A stretch of 64,000 nucleotides of DNA from Bacteroidales bacterium (GTDB lineage: Bacteria > Bacteroidota > Bacteroidia > Bacteroidales > Marinilabiliaceae): the NCBI GenBank assembly GCA_024401395.1, contig JAKSLD010000001.1:186001-250000 (forward strand). The letters run 5' to 3'. The position numbers and the translations under genes were made by a program. The notes under the pieces were generated by a model that saw only the letters and a program-made list of their open reading frames with translations, searched no databases and was not told the origin of the DNA. Positions within the stretch are counted from its first letter, which is position 1, and each line of letters starts with the position of its first letter. Positions 52,492 through 61,982 of this stretch are shown here, piece by piece.

Positions 52492-54882
52492 TTATTCTGC
52501 TTTAAGATTCTTTACTGGATTCTCGTTAGCTGCCTTATAAAGCTGGAATGCTACACAAAGCATGATGACGATATATATGCCAGCGGCGATACCGATATAG
52601 AGCAACACGCCAGGGTCTATCCTTTCAGAATAGTTAGACAAGAGCTCCATTGACAAGTAGAATGCCACCATAGCGCCAATGAGGAGGGCAGGGACAGCTA
52701 TGTAAGAGACATCCTTGCTGATGATTTTCATTATACCCAAAGACGTCGTACCGAGAACCTTACGGATAGCTATCTCCTTTCTGCGGCGGTTGACCTCGTC
52801 CATAGTATAGCCATATAGGCCAAGAAGCGAGATAATGAGAGCCACGATAGTACAGATGAGGAGGGCGTCGCGCATATTACGTTCAACAGTCAGAAGTTGA
52901 AGTATTAACTCCTTGAGAGGGCTGGCCTCACATACACATCTCGTAACATTCGCTCTCAAGAAAGAATTGATACGGTCTATACTCTCCCTGTTCATATTGT
53001 GCATTCTAATAAGAAGGGTATGAGGATGAGAATAGTCGCGTTTGTCATCGCCGTCATAGAAAATAACTGTTGGCCTTTCATCAAAACCGCCATTACGAGT
53101 TACCATAATATCGCTATAGACACCTACGACAGTCAAAAGATCGCTAGCGCTTTCACAATGTTCAGACACATAAATCTGCCTACCGACAGCACTACCCTCC
53201 CATTCGCCAATGTCATGCATACGATCGACGAAACGCTTACTAACCATGACCGTACGAGAATTATCAGCCTCGGGGTCAAATACTGCACCATCAATGATAT
53301 CCACACCCATTACCTTAAAGTAATCATCCGTGACATTATAGAAATCTCCGATATTGAACAACATCTGCACCGAATTAGGGAGATAGACATTATTTCCAGA
53401 CAAGCCAAATGGGAGATCGAAACAACTAGAGACACACTCCACATCAGGCATCTTACGGATCTCCGACATCAAAAACTGCTGCTGCTCCGAAGAGACACCG
53501 ACACAATTAGCCTCCAAGATATCATTATAGTCATAGCCACGGTCAATAGTCTCTATATAGTGATATTGCCAAGTTACGGTTGTCAGCAACCCGACTATAC
53601 AAGCAGTAGAGGCGAACTGCACGAAGAGGAGCAAAAGCTTCCAATTCTTCTTAGACTCCTTAAAGTTTCGGAATGCTGCGGCGACAGGAATCTTGATGAA
53701 TATATAAGCAGGGACTATAGTAGTGACAGCCAGAAGGAAGAGGCACACAAAAGCTATCACGACGAGAGTACGGAATGCGAAGAGCGACTCCAGCGTTGCA
53801 TTCATAAGTTCCTCCGCTATACCGCGAGTTGCGATAATGATTAACGCACCAAGAATCAGAGCCAGAGACAAGTGGAAGGCACTCTCACGCAAGGTCATTC
53901 CAAGTAAGAATCTCCATGATGCGCCATAACATTTATAGACAGCCACCTCCTTAACACGATTTACAAGCGTACTGATTACTATCAGCAAATAATTGAGAGT
54001 AGAGATCAAGATGAGGGAGATGCCGAGGAAGAGCATCAAATATCTTAGATTGCGATCCTTAGCATCACAGTCGACATATTCACTTAGAGACATCAATACG
54101 AAGCGACCCTCAATACCGGCATCAATCAACAACTGCTTATCGACATGTCTTTCAAACTCCACAGCCATTGCCTTCAAGACATCATTCCGAGTATCAGACG
54201 AAGTCAGCTTTACAAAACTGATATAGCGTTCATTGCCCATCCAATTATTCACGCTCCATTCACCCATCACATTGATAGAGACTATGACATCGGCCTTAAA
54301 CATACACGTCTCAGGAAGATCTTCGAAAACGCCAGCTACAGACATATTGTCGCCTTCATCCATATCCTCCAAGCGCATATTCTTACCAATAACTGCATCC
54401 AATCCACCCATTTTCTCAGCCATAGAGTGAGAGACCATGACACGTCCGGGAGCAGAGAGAATACTCTTAGGGTCACCTATAATGACAGAAGTTCCCAGCA
54501 TATCGAAAAGACAAGTATCTGCGCCTATAACCTGGGCAGACAAGTGATCTATTTCATCGATAACCACTTTATTATTATAAGCGACAGGAGTAAAACGTGT
54601 AGCGAGTTCCACCTGAGGGATAGCAGCAGCGAAATCCTTAGCTACGCCGCCAGGGATATAATGCATTTGGTTAAACTCCTTGTCGTTCGGGTGTTTATAT
54701 TCCTCGATTACCAAATAAACCCTTTCATAGTCAGGAAAGAAAGAGTTGAGCGAATTCTCGAAGCACACCTTAGCTATGAGGACAAGACCAAGAGAGAGAC
54801 CCACTGCGAGACAAATAATCTTAATCAGATTAGACTGTCCTCGTCGGAACAATGACGTAAATGATTGAATCAAGAAATCCAT
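52492..54882 (-). CDS. FtsX-like ABC transporter permease, duplicated MacB-type
   Basis: This 796-residue protein has eight predicted membrane segments in two FtsX-like halves. TM1 is near residues 20-40 ('IIKIICLAVGLSLGLVLIAK'). A MacB-type periplasmic domain follows (about 45-270), then three TMs including 'YLMLFLGISLILISTLNYLL'. The pattern is repeated after residue 420 ('LLLLFVQFASTACIVGLLTT', a second periplasmic domain, then three TMs up to 'IGIAAGIYIVIMLCVAF'). Short cytoplasmic motifs 'RVKEVAVYKCYGAS' and 'RRKEIAIRKVLGTTSLGIM' are the conserved coupling loops after each half. The layout is typical of Bacteroidota two-domain permeases. It is divergently transcribed from the two-component genes at 55077, which are good candidates for its regulators. 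Confidence 0.92.
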   Translation of the reverse strand: MDFLIQSFTSLFRRGQSNLIKIICLAVGLSLGLVLIAKVCFENSLNSFFPDYERVYLVIEEYKHPNDKEFNQMHYIPGGVAKDFAAAIPQVELATRFTPVAYNNKVVIDEIDHLSAQVIGADTCLFDMLGTSVIIGDPKSILSAPGRVMVSHSMAEKMGGLDAVIGKNMRLEDMDEGDNMSVAGVFEDLPETCMFKADVIVSINVMGEWSVNNWMGNERYISFVKLTSSDTRNDVLKAMAVEFERHVDKQLLIDAGIEGRFVLMSLSEYVDCDAKDRNLRYLMLFLGISLILISTLNYLLIVISTLVNRVKEVAVYKCYGASWRFLLGMTLRESAFHLSLALILGALIIIATRGIAEELMNATLESLFAFRTLVVIAFVCLFLLAVTTIVPAYIFIKIPVAAAFRNFKESKKNWKLLLLFVQFASTACIVGLLTTVTWQYHYIETIDRGYDYNDILEANCVGVSSEQQQFLMSEIRKMPDVECVSSCFDLPFGLSGNNVYLPNSVQMLFNIGDFYNVTDDYFKVMGVDIIDGAVFDPEADNSRTVMVSKRFVDRMHDIGEWEGSAVGRQIYVSEHCESASDLLTVVGVYSDIMVTRNGGFDERPTVIFYDGDDKRDYSHPHTLLIRMHNMNRESIDRINSFLRANVTRCVCEASPLKELILQLLTVERNMRDALLICTIVALIISLLGLYGYTMDEVNRRRKEIAIRKVLGTTSLGIMKIISKDVSYIAVPALLIGAMVAFYLSMELLSNYSERIDPGVLLYIGIAAGIYIVIMLCVAFQLYKAANENPVKNLKAE

Positions 54883-55076
54883 TGGTTATTGCGTTTATGT
54901 TATTATTCTTGTTGTTTGCTGATGCAAGTTTAGGGAGTAAAAATCTTACGGCAATGGAATAATAGGTATCAGACAGCTGTTTGTATGAAATATAGACACT
55001 ATTGTGTATGATTTTTTTACACTAAAGCGGTTGGAGCGATACAATATGTGCAGAGAAAAATATAATTTCGTGCATT

Positions 55077-55604
55077 ATGATGAAATATGGAACCATATTA
55101 GCCATAGACGACAACGCGGCGTTGCTCACTGCGTTGAAATACTGTCTTGGGGAGATGTTTGACAAAGTGATTACATTACCTGCGCCAGACGATGCGCTGA
55201 AAGTCATCGCGCAAGAAGAAGTCAACATCATACTATTAGACATGAACTTCACACTAGGCGTGAATACAGGCCAAGACGGTCTCTTCTGGCTAAAGGCGAT
55301 ACGTCGCAGGCACCCAGACCTACCCATTGTACTTATGACAGCATACGCCGATGTGAGTCTGGCGGTGAAGGGGCTCAAAAGCGGTGCTGCCGACTTTATC
55401 ACAAAGCCATGGGACAATGACGACCTGATGGACAAGCTAAAAGCAGTATTAGATGCCGAAAATGATGTAGCAACATTAGATGCGGTAGAAACAGAACACA
55501 TACGCAAGGCTATTGACAAATGCAAAGGCAATATGAAACTAGCTGCAGAGATGCTTGGTATAACACGTCAGACACTTTACAACAAAGTAAAGAAACTAGA
55601 CTGA
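55077..55604 (+). CDS. Response regulator, receiver plus Fis-type HTH, no AAA+ domain
   Basis: This 175-residue protein has a receiver domain (about 1-125) with the acidic pair 'DD' at 11-12, phosphoacceptor Asp55 in 'IILLDMNF', 'VLMTAYAD' and 'FITKPWDNDDL' (the conserved Lys). A Fis-family helix-turn-helix ('HIRKAIDKCKGNMKLAAEML', 'GITRQTLYNKVKKLD') ends it. NtrC-type regulators with this HTH carry a sigma-54-activating AAA+ ATPase in between; here the two domains are directly joined, as in the RegA/PrrA group. It should therefore act with the main sigma factor rather than sigma-54. The kinase gene starts 7 bases after its stop, so the two are translationally coupled. Confidence 0.93.
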   Translation: MMKYGTILAIDDNAALLTALKYCLGEMFDKVITLPAPDDALKVIAQEEVNIILLDMNFTLGVNTGQDGLFWLKAIRRRHPDLPIVLMTAYADVSLAVKGLKSGAADFITKPWDNDDLMDKLKAVLDAENDVATLDAVETEHIRKAIDKCKGNMKLAAEMLGITRQTLYNKVKKLD

Positions 55605-55611
55605 TAGTAAT

Positions 55612-56493
55612 ATGGTAATAGCTCTCTGCATAGCGTGTGCTCTCTGTGTGCTCTTTGGTTGCTCGCAGTTTTTTCATCAGCGCAAGATGAAAAGGAGTGC
55701 CTATGTGATGAGAGAAGCACTGAGAAACAAAGACTTTTCGTTCAGACTATCGACGAAAGGGATGTGGTCGGGCGAGCGAGCCATGATGGACGTTCTCAAC
55801 AATATGGGGCAAGAGATGAAGACCCTCATAGCGGAGAATGAAGTAGAATCCTGGCAGAAGCTGACTCGAGTGCTTACCCACGAGATTATGAATGCCACTG
55901 CGCCGATTGGCAGCATCAGTCAGTCGCTATTAAAAAGAAAAGATGTAATAGGCTCCGATTTAGAAGAAGGGATAAGAGCCATTAGAGATACCAGCGCCGG
56001 ACTAGGGCATTTTGTTGAAAACTACAGGCGGTTCACGCTAGTACAGAAGCCAGTGCCAGTAGCGACGAATGCGAAAAAATTCATAGACGGCATAGTTCCG
56101 ATGTATCCAGAAGTAGAATGGGAGATAGTGATAGGAGACGACATTGATATAATGATAGACGAAGGACTAGTGAGACAAGTCATAATAAATCTAGTAAAGA
56201 ACGCCAGAGAAGCAGGAGCGACGAAAGTCGGGATAGAAACCATAAAAGAAGAGAAGGGAATCTGTCTGTTGATATCGAATGACGGAGCTCCGATACCATC
56301 CGAGATAAGCAGAGATATATTCACGCCATTTTTCACCACGAAGAGTACAGGCAGTGGCATAGGACTATCATTATCGAGACAGATAATGGTCAAACAAGGA
56401 GGAGAATTGGCATTAAGGAAAAGAGCCATTGCAGGATGGGGAGTAACATTTGAGATACACCTACTTTCGCCACACTCCGTATTCATTTCTTAA
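55612..56493 (+). CDS. Membrane histidine kinase with element-derived N-terminal segment
   Basis: This 293-residue protein has one N-terminal hydrophobic segment (residues 1-22), a short juxtamembrane region, and a kinase core with H-box 'LTRVLTHEIMNATAPI' (His90), N-box 'QVIINLVKNAREAG', 'LLISNDGAP', F-box-like 'IFTPFFTTKSTGSGIGLSLS' and the terminal 'GWGVTFEIHL'. It resembles the catalytic half of NtrY-type kinases but has no sensor or HAMP domain. Residues 2-21 coincide exactly with a reversed copy of the dispersed 11-base element (55614-55674), so the hydrophobic N-terminus appears to be made from repeat DNA. It probably phosphorylates the regulator encoded directly upstream. Confidence 0.9.
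   Translation: MVIALCIACALCVLFGCSQFFHQRKMKRSAYVMREALRNKDFSFRLSTKGMWSGERAMMDVLNNMGQEMKTLIAENEVESWQKLTRVLTHEIMNATAPIGSISQSLLKRKDVIGSDLEEGIRAIRDTSAGLGHFVENYRRFTLVQKPVPVATNAKKFIDGIVPMYPEVEWEIVIGDDIDIMIDEGLVRQVIINLVKNAREAGATKVGIETIKEEKGICLLISNDGAPIPSEISRDIFTPFFTTKSTGSGIGLSLSRQIMVKQGGELALRKRAIAGWGVTFEIHLLSPHSVFIS
55614..55674 (-). repeat. Dispersed head-plus-11-base element, copy F, within the kinase gene
   Basis: On the minus strand the exact 17-base head is at 55674-55658. 11-base units follow at 55657 (CAAAGAGCACA), 55646 (CAGAGAGCACA) and 55635 (CGCTATGCAGA), with a fourth possible unit reaching 55614. The first two units differ at one position, showing the same 11-base period with a different unit sequence. 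Confidence 0.88.
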
Positions 56494-56503
56494 TAATATA
56501 TTG

Positions 56504-56511
56504 TACCTTTG
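56504..56511 (+). promoter_or_regulatory. -7 box of the second M23 gene
   Basis: TACCTTTG lies 22 bases before the ATG at 56534 and 10 bases after the kinase stop codon. An upstream box is not clear. It supports the start at 56534 rather than the earlier in-frame ATG at 56450, which lies inside the kinase gene. Confidence 0.7.
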
Positions 56512-56533
56512 CAACTCATATAATATATTCTTA

Positions 56534-57400
56534 ATGGCAAAAAAGAAACAGTCGCGCCTCTGGCGAAAACTACATATAGCAGTATTTGCAGATGCTTCAT
56601 TCGAGCAGCTGTTCTCTATACATTTGACACCATTCAGCGTATTGTTCACCATTGCGTTACTCGGCATACTGCTCATAGGAGGAGTCACAATGCTGATAGC
56701 GTTTACGGGATTGAGAGAATACATACCAGGATATCCTACGGGACAAGAGCGCCGAATGATAATGGACAACATGCAGAGAGCAGACTCGCTAATAGACGAG
56801 ATAGCGCTGCGAGACCATCTGATAAACGACATGAGAATGGTATTGTCTGAGCAGATTCCGATTGAAGAATGGGACAAAGACTCAGTAGTAAATGCACACC
56901 ACAGTATCAGTCAGCATGTAGAATTCACAAAATCCGAAGCTGACAGTCTCTTCAGAAAAGAGGTAGAAGCACAAGAAAAATACAATGTAGCATCAGAGTC
57001 GAAGAGTGCGATGGACACGCGACTAGAGATGGTATTCCTGAATGTGCCATTAAAAGGAGTCGTCACCAATAAGTTCGGAGACAAAGATGGCCATTTCGGT
57101 GTAGACATAGCAGCAGTAGAAGGAGCTCGAGTTGCATCGGTATTGGAAGGTACTGTAATATTTGCCGAGTGGACAGTAGAAACAGGCAATGTGATACAAG
57201 TACAGCACGACAATCAGCTAGTGTCAATATACAAGCACAACAGCAAACTACTAAAGAAACCAGGTATGCGAGTTTCTGCAGGAGAAGCCATAGCGCTGAC
57301 AGGCAATTCAGGAGAACTATCCACTGCGCCACACCTACACTTCGAGTTGTGGTATCAAGGAGTTCCACTGAATCCTGAGAATTATATATCGTTTGAATAA
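56534..57400 (+). CDS. Membrane-anchored M23 (LytM) peptidase
   Basis: This 288-residue protein begins with a basic cytoplasmic end ('MAKKKQSRLWRKLHIAVF') and one membrane segment ('FSVLFTIALLGILLIGGVTM', about 38-58). A helical region with coiled-coil character precedes a C-terminal LytM domain. The domain has 'GHFGVDIAA' (HxxxD), 'GNVIQVQHDNQLVSIYKH' and 'STAPHLHFELW' with an intact HxH, unlike the M23 protein encoded at 28653. It likely cuts peptidoglycan peptides in the periplasm, or binds them as a cell-division or elongation factor. dxr follows 20 bases after its stop, an order I associate with Bacteroidales. Confidence 0.92.
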   Translation: MAKKKQSRLWRKLHIAVFADASFEQLFSIHLTPFSVLFTIALLGILLIGGVTMLIAFTGLREYIPGYPTGQERRMIMDNMQRADSLIDEIALRDHLINDMRMVLSEQIPIEEWDKDSVVNAHHSISQHVEFTKSEADSLFRKEVEAQEKYNVASESKSAMDTRLEMVFLNVPLKGVVTNKFGDKDGHFGVDIAAVEGARVASVLEGTVIFAEWTVETGNVIQVQHDNQLVSIYKHNSKLLKKPGMRVSAGEAIALTGNSGELSTAPHLHFELWYQGVPLNPENYISFE

Positions 57401-57420
57401 AACAAGTGGAGGTTGTCTTA

Positions 57421-58575
57421 ATGAAGAGAATAGCAATACTAGGGTCAACAGGTTCAATAGGCCGTCAGACACTCGACATAGTTCGAATGCACCCAGAGCA
57501 TTTTGCGGCAGAGATATTAGTAGCCGGCACCAACGCTGATCTATTAGCTCAGCAAGCGAAAGAATTCAATCCGAATATTGTTGTCATTGCGGACGAATCG
57601 AAACTGGACGCCCTACGTTCACAATTAGAGTCATTACCAATAAAAGTATACGCAGGTGCAAAAGCGATAGAAGATGTCGTAACACTTGACTGCGTTGACA
57701 TAGTAGTAGCTGCGATGGTAGGCTTTTCCGGCTTAAGACCTACGCTAGCGGCCATAAAGGCACACAAGCCAATTGCCTTGGCTAACAAAGAGACACTTGT
57801 TGTAGCCGGACAGCTGGTAATGCAGCAAGCAGCATTCAACCAGGTACCTATACTTCCTGTAGACAGCGAGCACTCTGCTATATTCCAGTGTCTCAACGGA
57901 GAGAGACATTTGAAGCCAAAGCAGATTATACTCACAGCATCAGGAGGTCCATTCAGAGGATGGACGAGAGAGCAACTCGAGAAAGTGACACCTGCACAAG
58001 CGCTCAAGCATCCTAACTGGAGTATGGGAGCCAAAGTCACCATTGACTCAGCATCATTGATGAACAAAGGATTAGAGAGTATAGAAGCAAGATGGCTATT
58101 CTCCTGTCCACCATCAAAGCTGAAGATAGTGGTACATCCGCAGTCGATAATCCATTCCATGGTAGAATTTGAGGACAACAGCATAAAGGCACAACTAGGC
58201 ATGCCAGATATGCGTTTGCCTATACAATACGCATTGACATACCCAGACCGCATGCCAAGTCCTGCAGCTCCACTTGATTTCGCGACATACTCAACATTGA
58301 CATTCGAGTATCCCGACCGAAAAGTATTCCAGAACCTTCAGATAGCATTTGACGCTATGGAGAAAGGTGGCAATGCGCCTTGCGCCATGAATGCGGCGAA
58401 TGAGATTGTAGTAAAATATTTCCTTGAGGGAAAAGTTTCTCTCCTACAGATGCCAGAGGTTATTATGGAAACGATAAATAGATCATCATTCATCGCTGAT
58501 CCTACATTAGACGACTATATGCAGACAGATGCTGAATGCCGTATCATTGCTGAAGAAATTTTGAAGCAAAGATAA
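57421..58575 (+). CDS. dxr: 1-deoxy-D-xylulose 5-phosphate reductoisomerase
   Basis: This 384-residue protein converts DXP to 2-C-methyl-D-erythritol 4-phosphate, the committed step of the MEP isoprenoid pathway. It has the NADPH motif 'ILGSTGSIGRQTLDIV', 'ALANKETLVVAG', the metal- and substrate-binding 'PVDSEHSAIFQCL', 'ILTASGGPFRGW', 'NWSMGAKVTIDSASLMNKGL', 'VVHPQSIIHSMVEF' and 'NAANEIVV'. The frame extends to a GTG at 57406, but the ATG at 57421 begins exactly at the family's N-terminus. No other MEP gene is in the window. Confidence 0.97.
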   Translation: MKRIAILGSTGSIGRQTLDIVRMHPEHFAAEILVAGTNADLLAQQAKEFNPNIVVIADESKLDALRSQLESLPIKVYAGAKAIEDVVTLDCVDIVVAAMVGFSGLRPTLAAIKAHKPIALANKETLVVAGQLVMQQAAFNQVPILPVDSEHSAIFQCLNGERHLKPKQIILTASGGPFRGWTREQLEKVTPAQALKHPNWSMGAKVTIDSASLMNKGLESIEARWLFSCPPSKLKIVVHPQSIIHSMVEFEDNSIKAQLGMPDMRLPIQYALTYPDRMPSPAAPLDFATYSTLTFEYPDRKVFQNLQIAFDAMEKGGNAPCAMNAANEIVVKYFLEGKVSLLQMPEVIMETINRSSFIADPTLDDYMQTDAECRIIAEEILKQR

Positions 58576-58618
58576 AAGACATTAAGAATCTTTTGGTATA
58601 TTTGTTCTTTAGATAAAA

Positions 58619-61600
58619 ATGTTCATAATGTTTGCAAAAAGACTAGCCATATTATTATGCTGCACGACGTTAGCCGTGGCATATGGTATTGCTGGTAGTT
58701 TGAAAATCAAACCATTGAACCATATCAAAGAGCAATCGCCACTCACTATATTTAACTCTGCGACATTCAACACAGACAATGGGCTGTCGTCAAATTATGT
58801 AAACTGTATATGTAGAGACGACGACGGCATAATGTGGTTTGGCACCAATGACGGATTATGCCGTTATGATGGTCACGAATTCAATATCTTCCTGCCAGAG
58901 AGAGACAACAAGGAGGCAATTTCAGGAAAGGACATACGAGACATCAAACGTGTCGGCAACCATCACCTGCGAATAACGTCAGCAGACGGAGGTGTCACAA
59001 TCTACGACAAGTTGAACAATATATTCCGCGACCCAGAAGAACTTTATGGCATATCTTATTCAAACGACGAGCACAACTACCAGTACACGTACGACATTCT
59101 AGAAATTGGAGACTACTCTTACATCGCCTACGGCGATCACATATTGAAACTGGACAACAAAACAGGGGCCACTATTTCTATTCCACTGCCACACAGAGAC
59201 CTCATCTCAGGAATGGAGTTGACAACAACTCATATGGAAAAGATGATTGGTACTGACGACTATGTCATCATGACGTTCGGCAAAGAAGATACGGGGAACC
59301 TTTACATGGGAGTCCTCAGTACAAAATATAACAATATCAGAGTTATCAGATATCAGAGACTAGACGACAAAACTCAGAATACGTTGCCAAAGTTCATCAA
59401 TGATGTATGTCCTATTGACAGCGCAAATGTATATGTAGCGACAACAGAGGGGTTGTTCGTATACAACATATATCAGCATAAAATGTACAAACAACCATTA
59501 AAGGGTGTAACAAATGTACATTGTATAGCTTTAGGCCACAACAACGACTATTGGATTTCCCACGACAACTCGGAGATTCTCAAATGGAACCCCAGCGAAG
59601 GTTCCTACAGCAAAATCGAGAATGCCAATTACTTCTTGTCCCCTCAGACTAAAACCAGAGAGATGTACGAGGATGAGAATGGATTGCTATGGGTGGCAAC
59701 AACAAATTATGGAGTAGTAAAATTGGATACGAAGTCTCCGAAAATCAAAACACACCATATAGAATCCGAGCTGCCTCCATATTACGATACACACAGCATA
59801 CATGGTCAGGACAGCCAAAATCTATATGCGGCTTGCGGACACGATGGATTGCTGAGAATCAATATATCCGACCACACATCGGAACTGATAAAGGTACCTG
59901 AAAGGAATATATGGTCGGTATACCAGAGAAGAAATGGAGATGTATATGTCGGCACAACACAAGACTTGAGAATATACAAGCCAAACGCAAATGTCCCATA
60001 CAAGATAGTAAAATTCCCCGAGTCGATAACAGACACAGTTTCGCGCATCATAACAAACGATGTGTGCGAAGATTGCCTGGGGAATGTATGGATAGCTACC
60101 AAGATAGGCCTATTCAGATACAATGGATACACGTGCGAACCTCTCACTTCTCAAGTTTTCTGGGGAGATAAGATAGAATGCGTATATGAAGACAGCGATG
60201 GCAGAATATGGTGTGGCAACGACAAAGGTTCGTTCGTCAAGCAGCCACAGGATACTTTATTCGTTGAAACTGACGCATATAAGACCAACCGAGCACCTAA
60301 TAACCATACATTCTGTTTCTGCGAATACAAAAACAAGGTGTTGATAGGTACGGCATCGGGCATATTGAGTTATGACAAAAACAGCGGACACGTATCTACA
60401 TTTGAGTTCAACCAGGATTTCGACAATACGATTATCCGCAGTATTGCCACTGACGGGAAAGATGTATTATGGGTAAGCTCTAGCTCTGGAATAGGATACA
60501 TTGACGGAAACATCAGAAGAGTGTATCACTTCAACCATTATGACGGATTAAGGCATTTTGGCGTCACCTGCCCAAAATTCACGACTATCAACGGCTATGT
60601 ATACTTCGGCAATGCAGCTTCAGTCAGTTCAATCAACGTCAATCGGGTTCGTCTGAACGAAAGACTGTGTAGAACGACCGTCAGCCATTTGCTATATGGA
60701 CAATCTGGAGAGATGTCGGAGTACTATATGACTACCGATTCGATATACAACATCAAATATCTGCTCAAAGCAGGATTGAGAATCAGCCTTGCCTCATCGG
60801 ATATGAGTATCCCGACTAGAAATGAGTACGCATATAAAGTTGAGGGCAACGACGAATGGATAAATCTAGGTACAAATAATGAGATCATCCTATCTGGATT
60901 GATGCCAGGCGAGTACAGAGTAGATGTTCGTTCATCCAATAGCGACAAACAATGGTCGCCTTTCATCCACTCTTTCGTAGTTAATATTATTCCACCTATG
61001 TGGGCAAGCAAGCCTGCGTTGATATTCTACTCGGTAGTACTGTTACTGCTGATATGGTTGCTACTAAACCTCCGATTCCGCTCTGTAAGTAGAAAAATGA
61101 GACTGATGGCAGAAGAGATGAGAGGCAAAAAGGCCATTGAAGAGCAGAGAAACAAACTTGCAAAATTGCATAAGGACCAGACAGATAGTATCAGCTATGC
61201 GAAACATATCCAAGAGGGCATCATGCCAAAAGCAGAGTCTGTAGCACATAGATTCAAAAAACTGTTCATATTATACAATCCTAAGGATATTGTATCCGGT
61301 GACTTCTGCTGTTTCTACAATAGAGATAATATTACATTCATCATTGCTGCCGATTGTACAGGTCACGGCGTACCAGGTGCCTTTATTTCTATCTTAGGCA
61401 TGGACCACTTGTTCAATATCATCATGAAGCAGAAAGTAAATGATGCAGGTAAGATATTGACCGCCTTGCACCAGGAGACTTACTCCACTGTATTCAAACA
61501 CAGTTCTAGCAACCATAATTTCAACGAAGGCATTGATATGACCATCTGTGCAGTGCATCACGATGAGAATTATCTCGAATTCGCTGGAGCTATGAATGAA

Positions 61601-61972
61601 TTATACATGATTAGGGATAATGAAATTACAACATACAAAGGCGACCGATATACTATAGGTACAAATACGTCTATTGACCCTAATCAAGAGATACTCCCTA
61701 TATACAGGACTACACGTGTACAATACAAGAGAGGAGATATGTTCTATATGTTCTCCGATGGATATGTCGACCAGTTCGGTGGTCCTGAACAAAAGAAATT
61801 CAAACACAGACGATTCAAACACCTATTGCTGAACATCCACAAAATGCCTGCTAGAGACCAAAAGGTCATCCTCCATCAACGATTAGAGGACTGGAAGGGT
61901 GTGAATGAGCAGACTGATGATATAAGTGTAGTCGGCTTTGAACCTTGGAACCAAGACAACAACGTCAGATAA
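58619..61972 (+). CDS. Propeller sensor fused to a SpoIIE-type PP2C phosphatase
   Basis: This 1117-residue protein has a signal sequence or membrane segment (residues about 5-25). A periplasmic two-component-regulator propeller follows, with repeats such as 'DDDGIMWFGTNDGLCRYDG', 'DENGLLWVATTNYGVVKLD', 'DCLGNVWIATKIGLFRYNG' and 'DSDGRIWCGNDKGSF'. Then come a Y_Y_Y-type domain ('NEYAYKVEGNDEWINLG', 'PGEYRVDVRSSNSDKQWSPF'), a membrane segment (about 798-818, 'ALIFYSVVLLLLIWLLLNLR'), a coiled coil, and a SpoIIE phosphatase domain from about 855. Metal-binding acids of that domain are visible in 'DIVSGDFCCF', 'IAADCTGHGVPGAF' and 'NEQTDDISVVGF'. It probably senses a periplasmic signal and dephosphorylates an anti-sigma-factor antagonist; no partner gene is adjacent. 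An ATG three codons in (58628) is an alternative start. Confidence 0.9.
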   Translation: MFIMFAKRLAILLCCTTLAVAYGIAGSLKIKPLNHIKEQSPLTIFNSATFNTDNGLSSNYVNCICRDDDGIMWFGTNDGLCRYDGHEFNIFLPERDNKEAISGKDIRDIKRVGNHHLRITSADGGVTIYDKLNNIFRDPEELYGISYSNDEHNYQYTYDILEIGDYSYIAYGDHILKLDNKTGATISIPLPHRDLISGMELTTTHMEKMIGTDDYVIMTFGKEDTGNLYMGVLSTKYNNIRVIRYQRLDDKTQNTLPKFINDVCPIDSANVYVATTEGLFVYNIYQHKMYKQPLKGVTNVHCIALGHNNDYWISHDNSEILKWNPSEGSYSKIENANYFLSPQTKTREMYEDENGLLWVATTNYGVVKLDTKSPKIKTHHIESELPPYYDTHSIHGQDSQNLYAACGHDGLLRINISDHTSELIKVPERNIWSVYQRRNGDVYVGTTQDLRIYKPNANVPYKIVKFPESITDTVSRIITNDVCEDCLGNVWIATKIGLFRYNGYTCEPLTSQVFWGDKIECVYEDSDGRIWCGNDKGSFVKQPQDTLFVETDAYKTNRAPNNHTFCFCEYKNKVLIGTASGILSYDKNSGHVSTFEFNQDFDNTIIRSIATDGKDVLWVSSSSGIGYIDGNIRRVYHFNHYDGLRHFGVTCPKFTTINGYVYFGNAASVSSINVNRVRLNERLCRTTVSHLLYGQSGEMSEYYMTTDSIYNIKYLLKAGLRISLASSDMSIPTRNEYAYKVEGNDEWINLGTNNEIILSGLMPGEYRVDVRSSNSDKQWSPFIHSFVVNIIPPMWASKPALIFYSVVLLLLIWLLLNLRFRSVSRKMRLMAEEMRGKKAIEEQRNKLAKLHKDQTDSISYAKHIQEGIMPKAESVAHRFKKLFILYNPKDIVSGDFCCFYNRDNITFIIAADCTGHGVPGAFISILGMDHLFNIIMKQKVNDAGKILTALHQETYSTVFKHSSSNHNFNEGIDMTICAVHHDENYLEFAGAMNELYMIRDNEITTYKGDRYTIGTNTSIDPNQEILPIYRTTRVQYKRGDMFYMFSDGYVDQFGGPEQKKFKHRRFKHLLLNIHKMPARDQKVILHQRLEDWKGVNEQTDDISVVGFEPWNQDNNVR

Positions 61973-61982
61973 AATCAGACAG

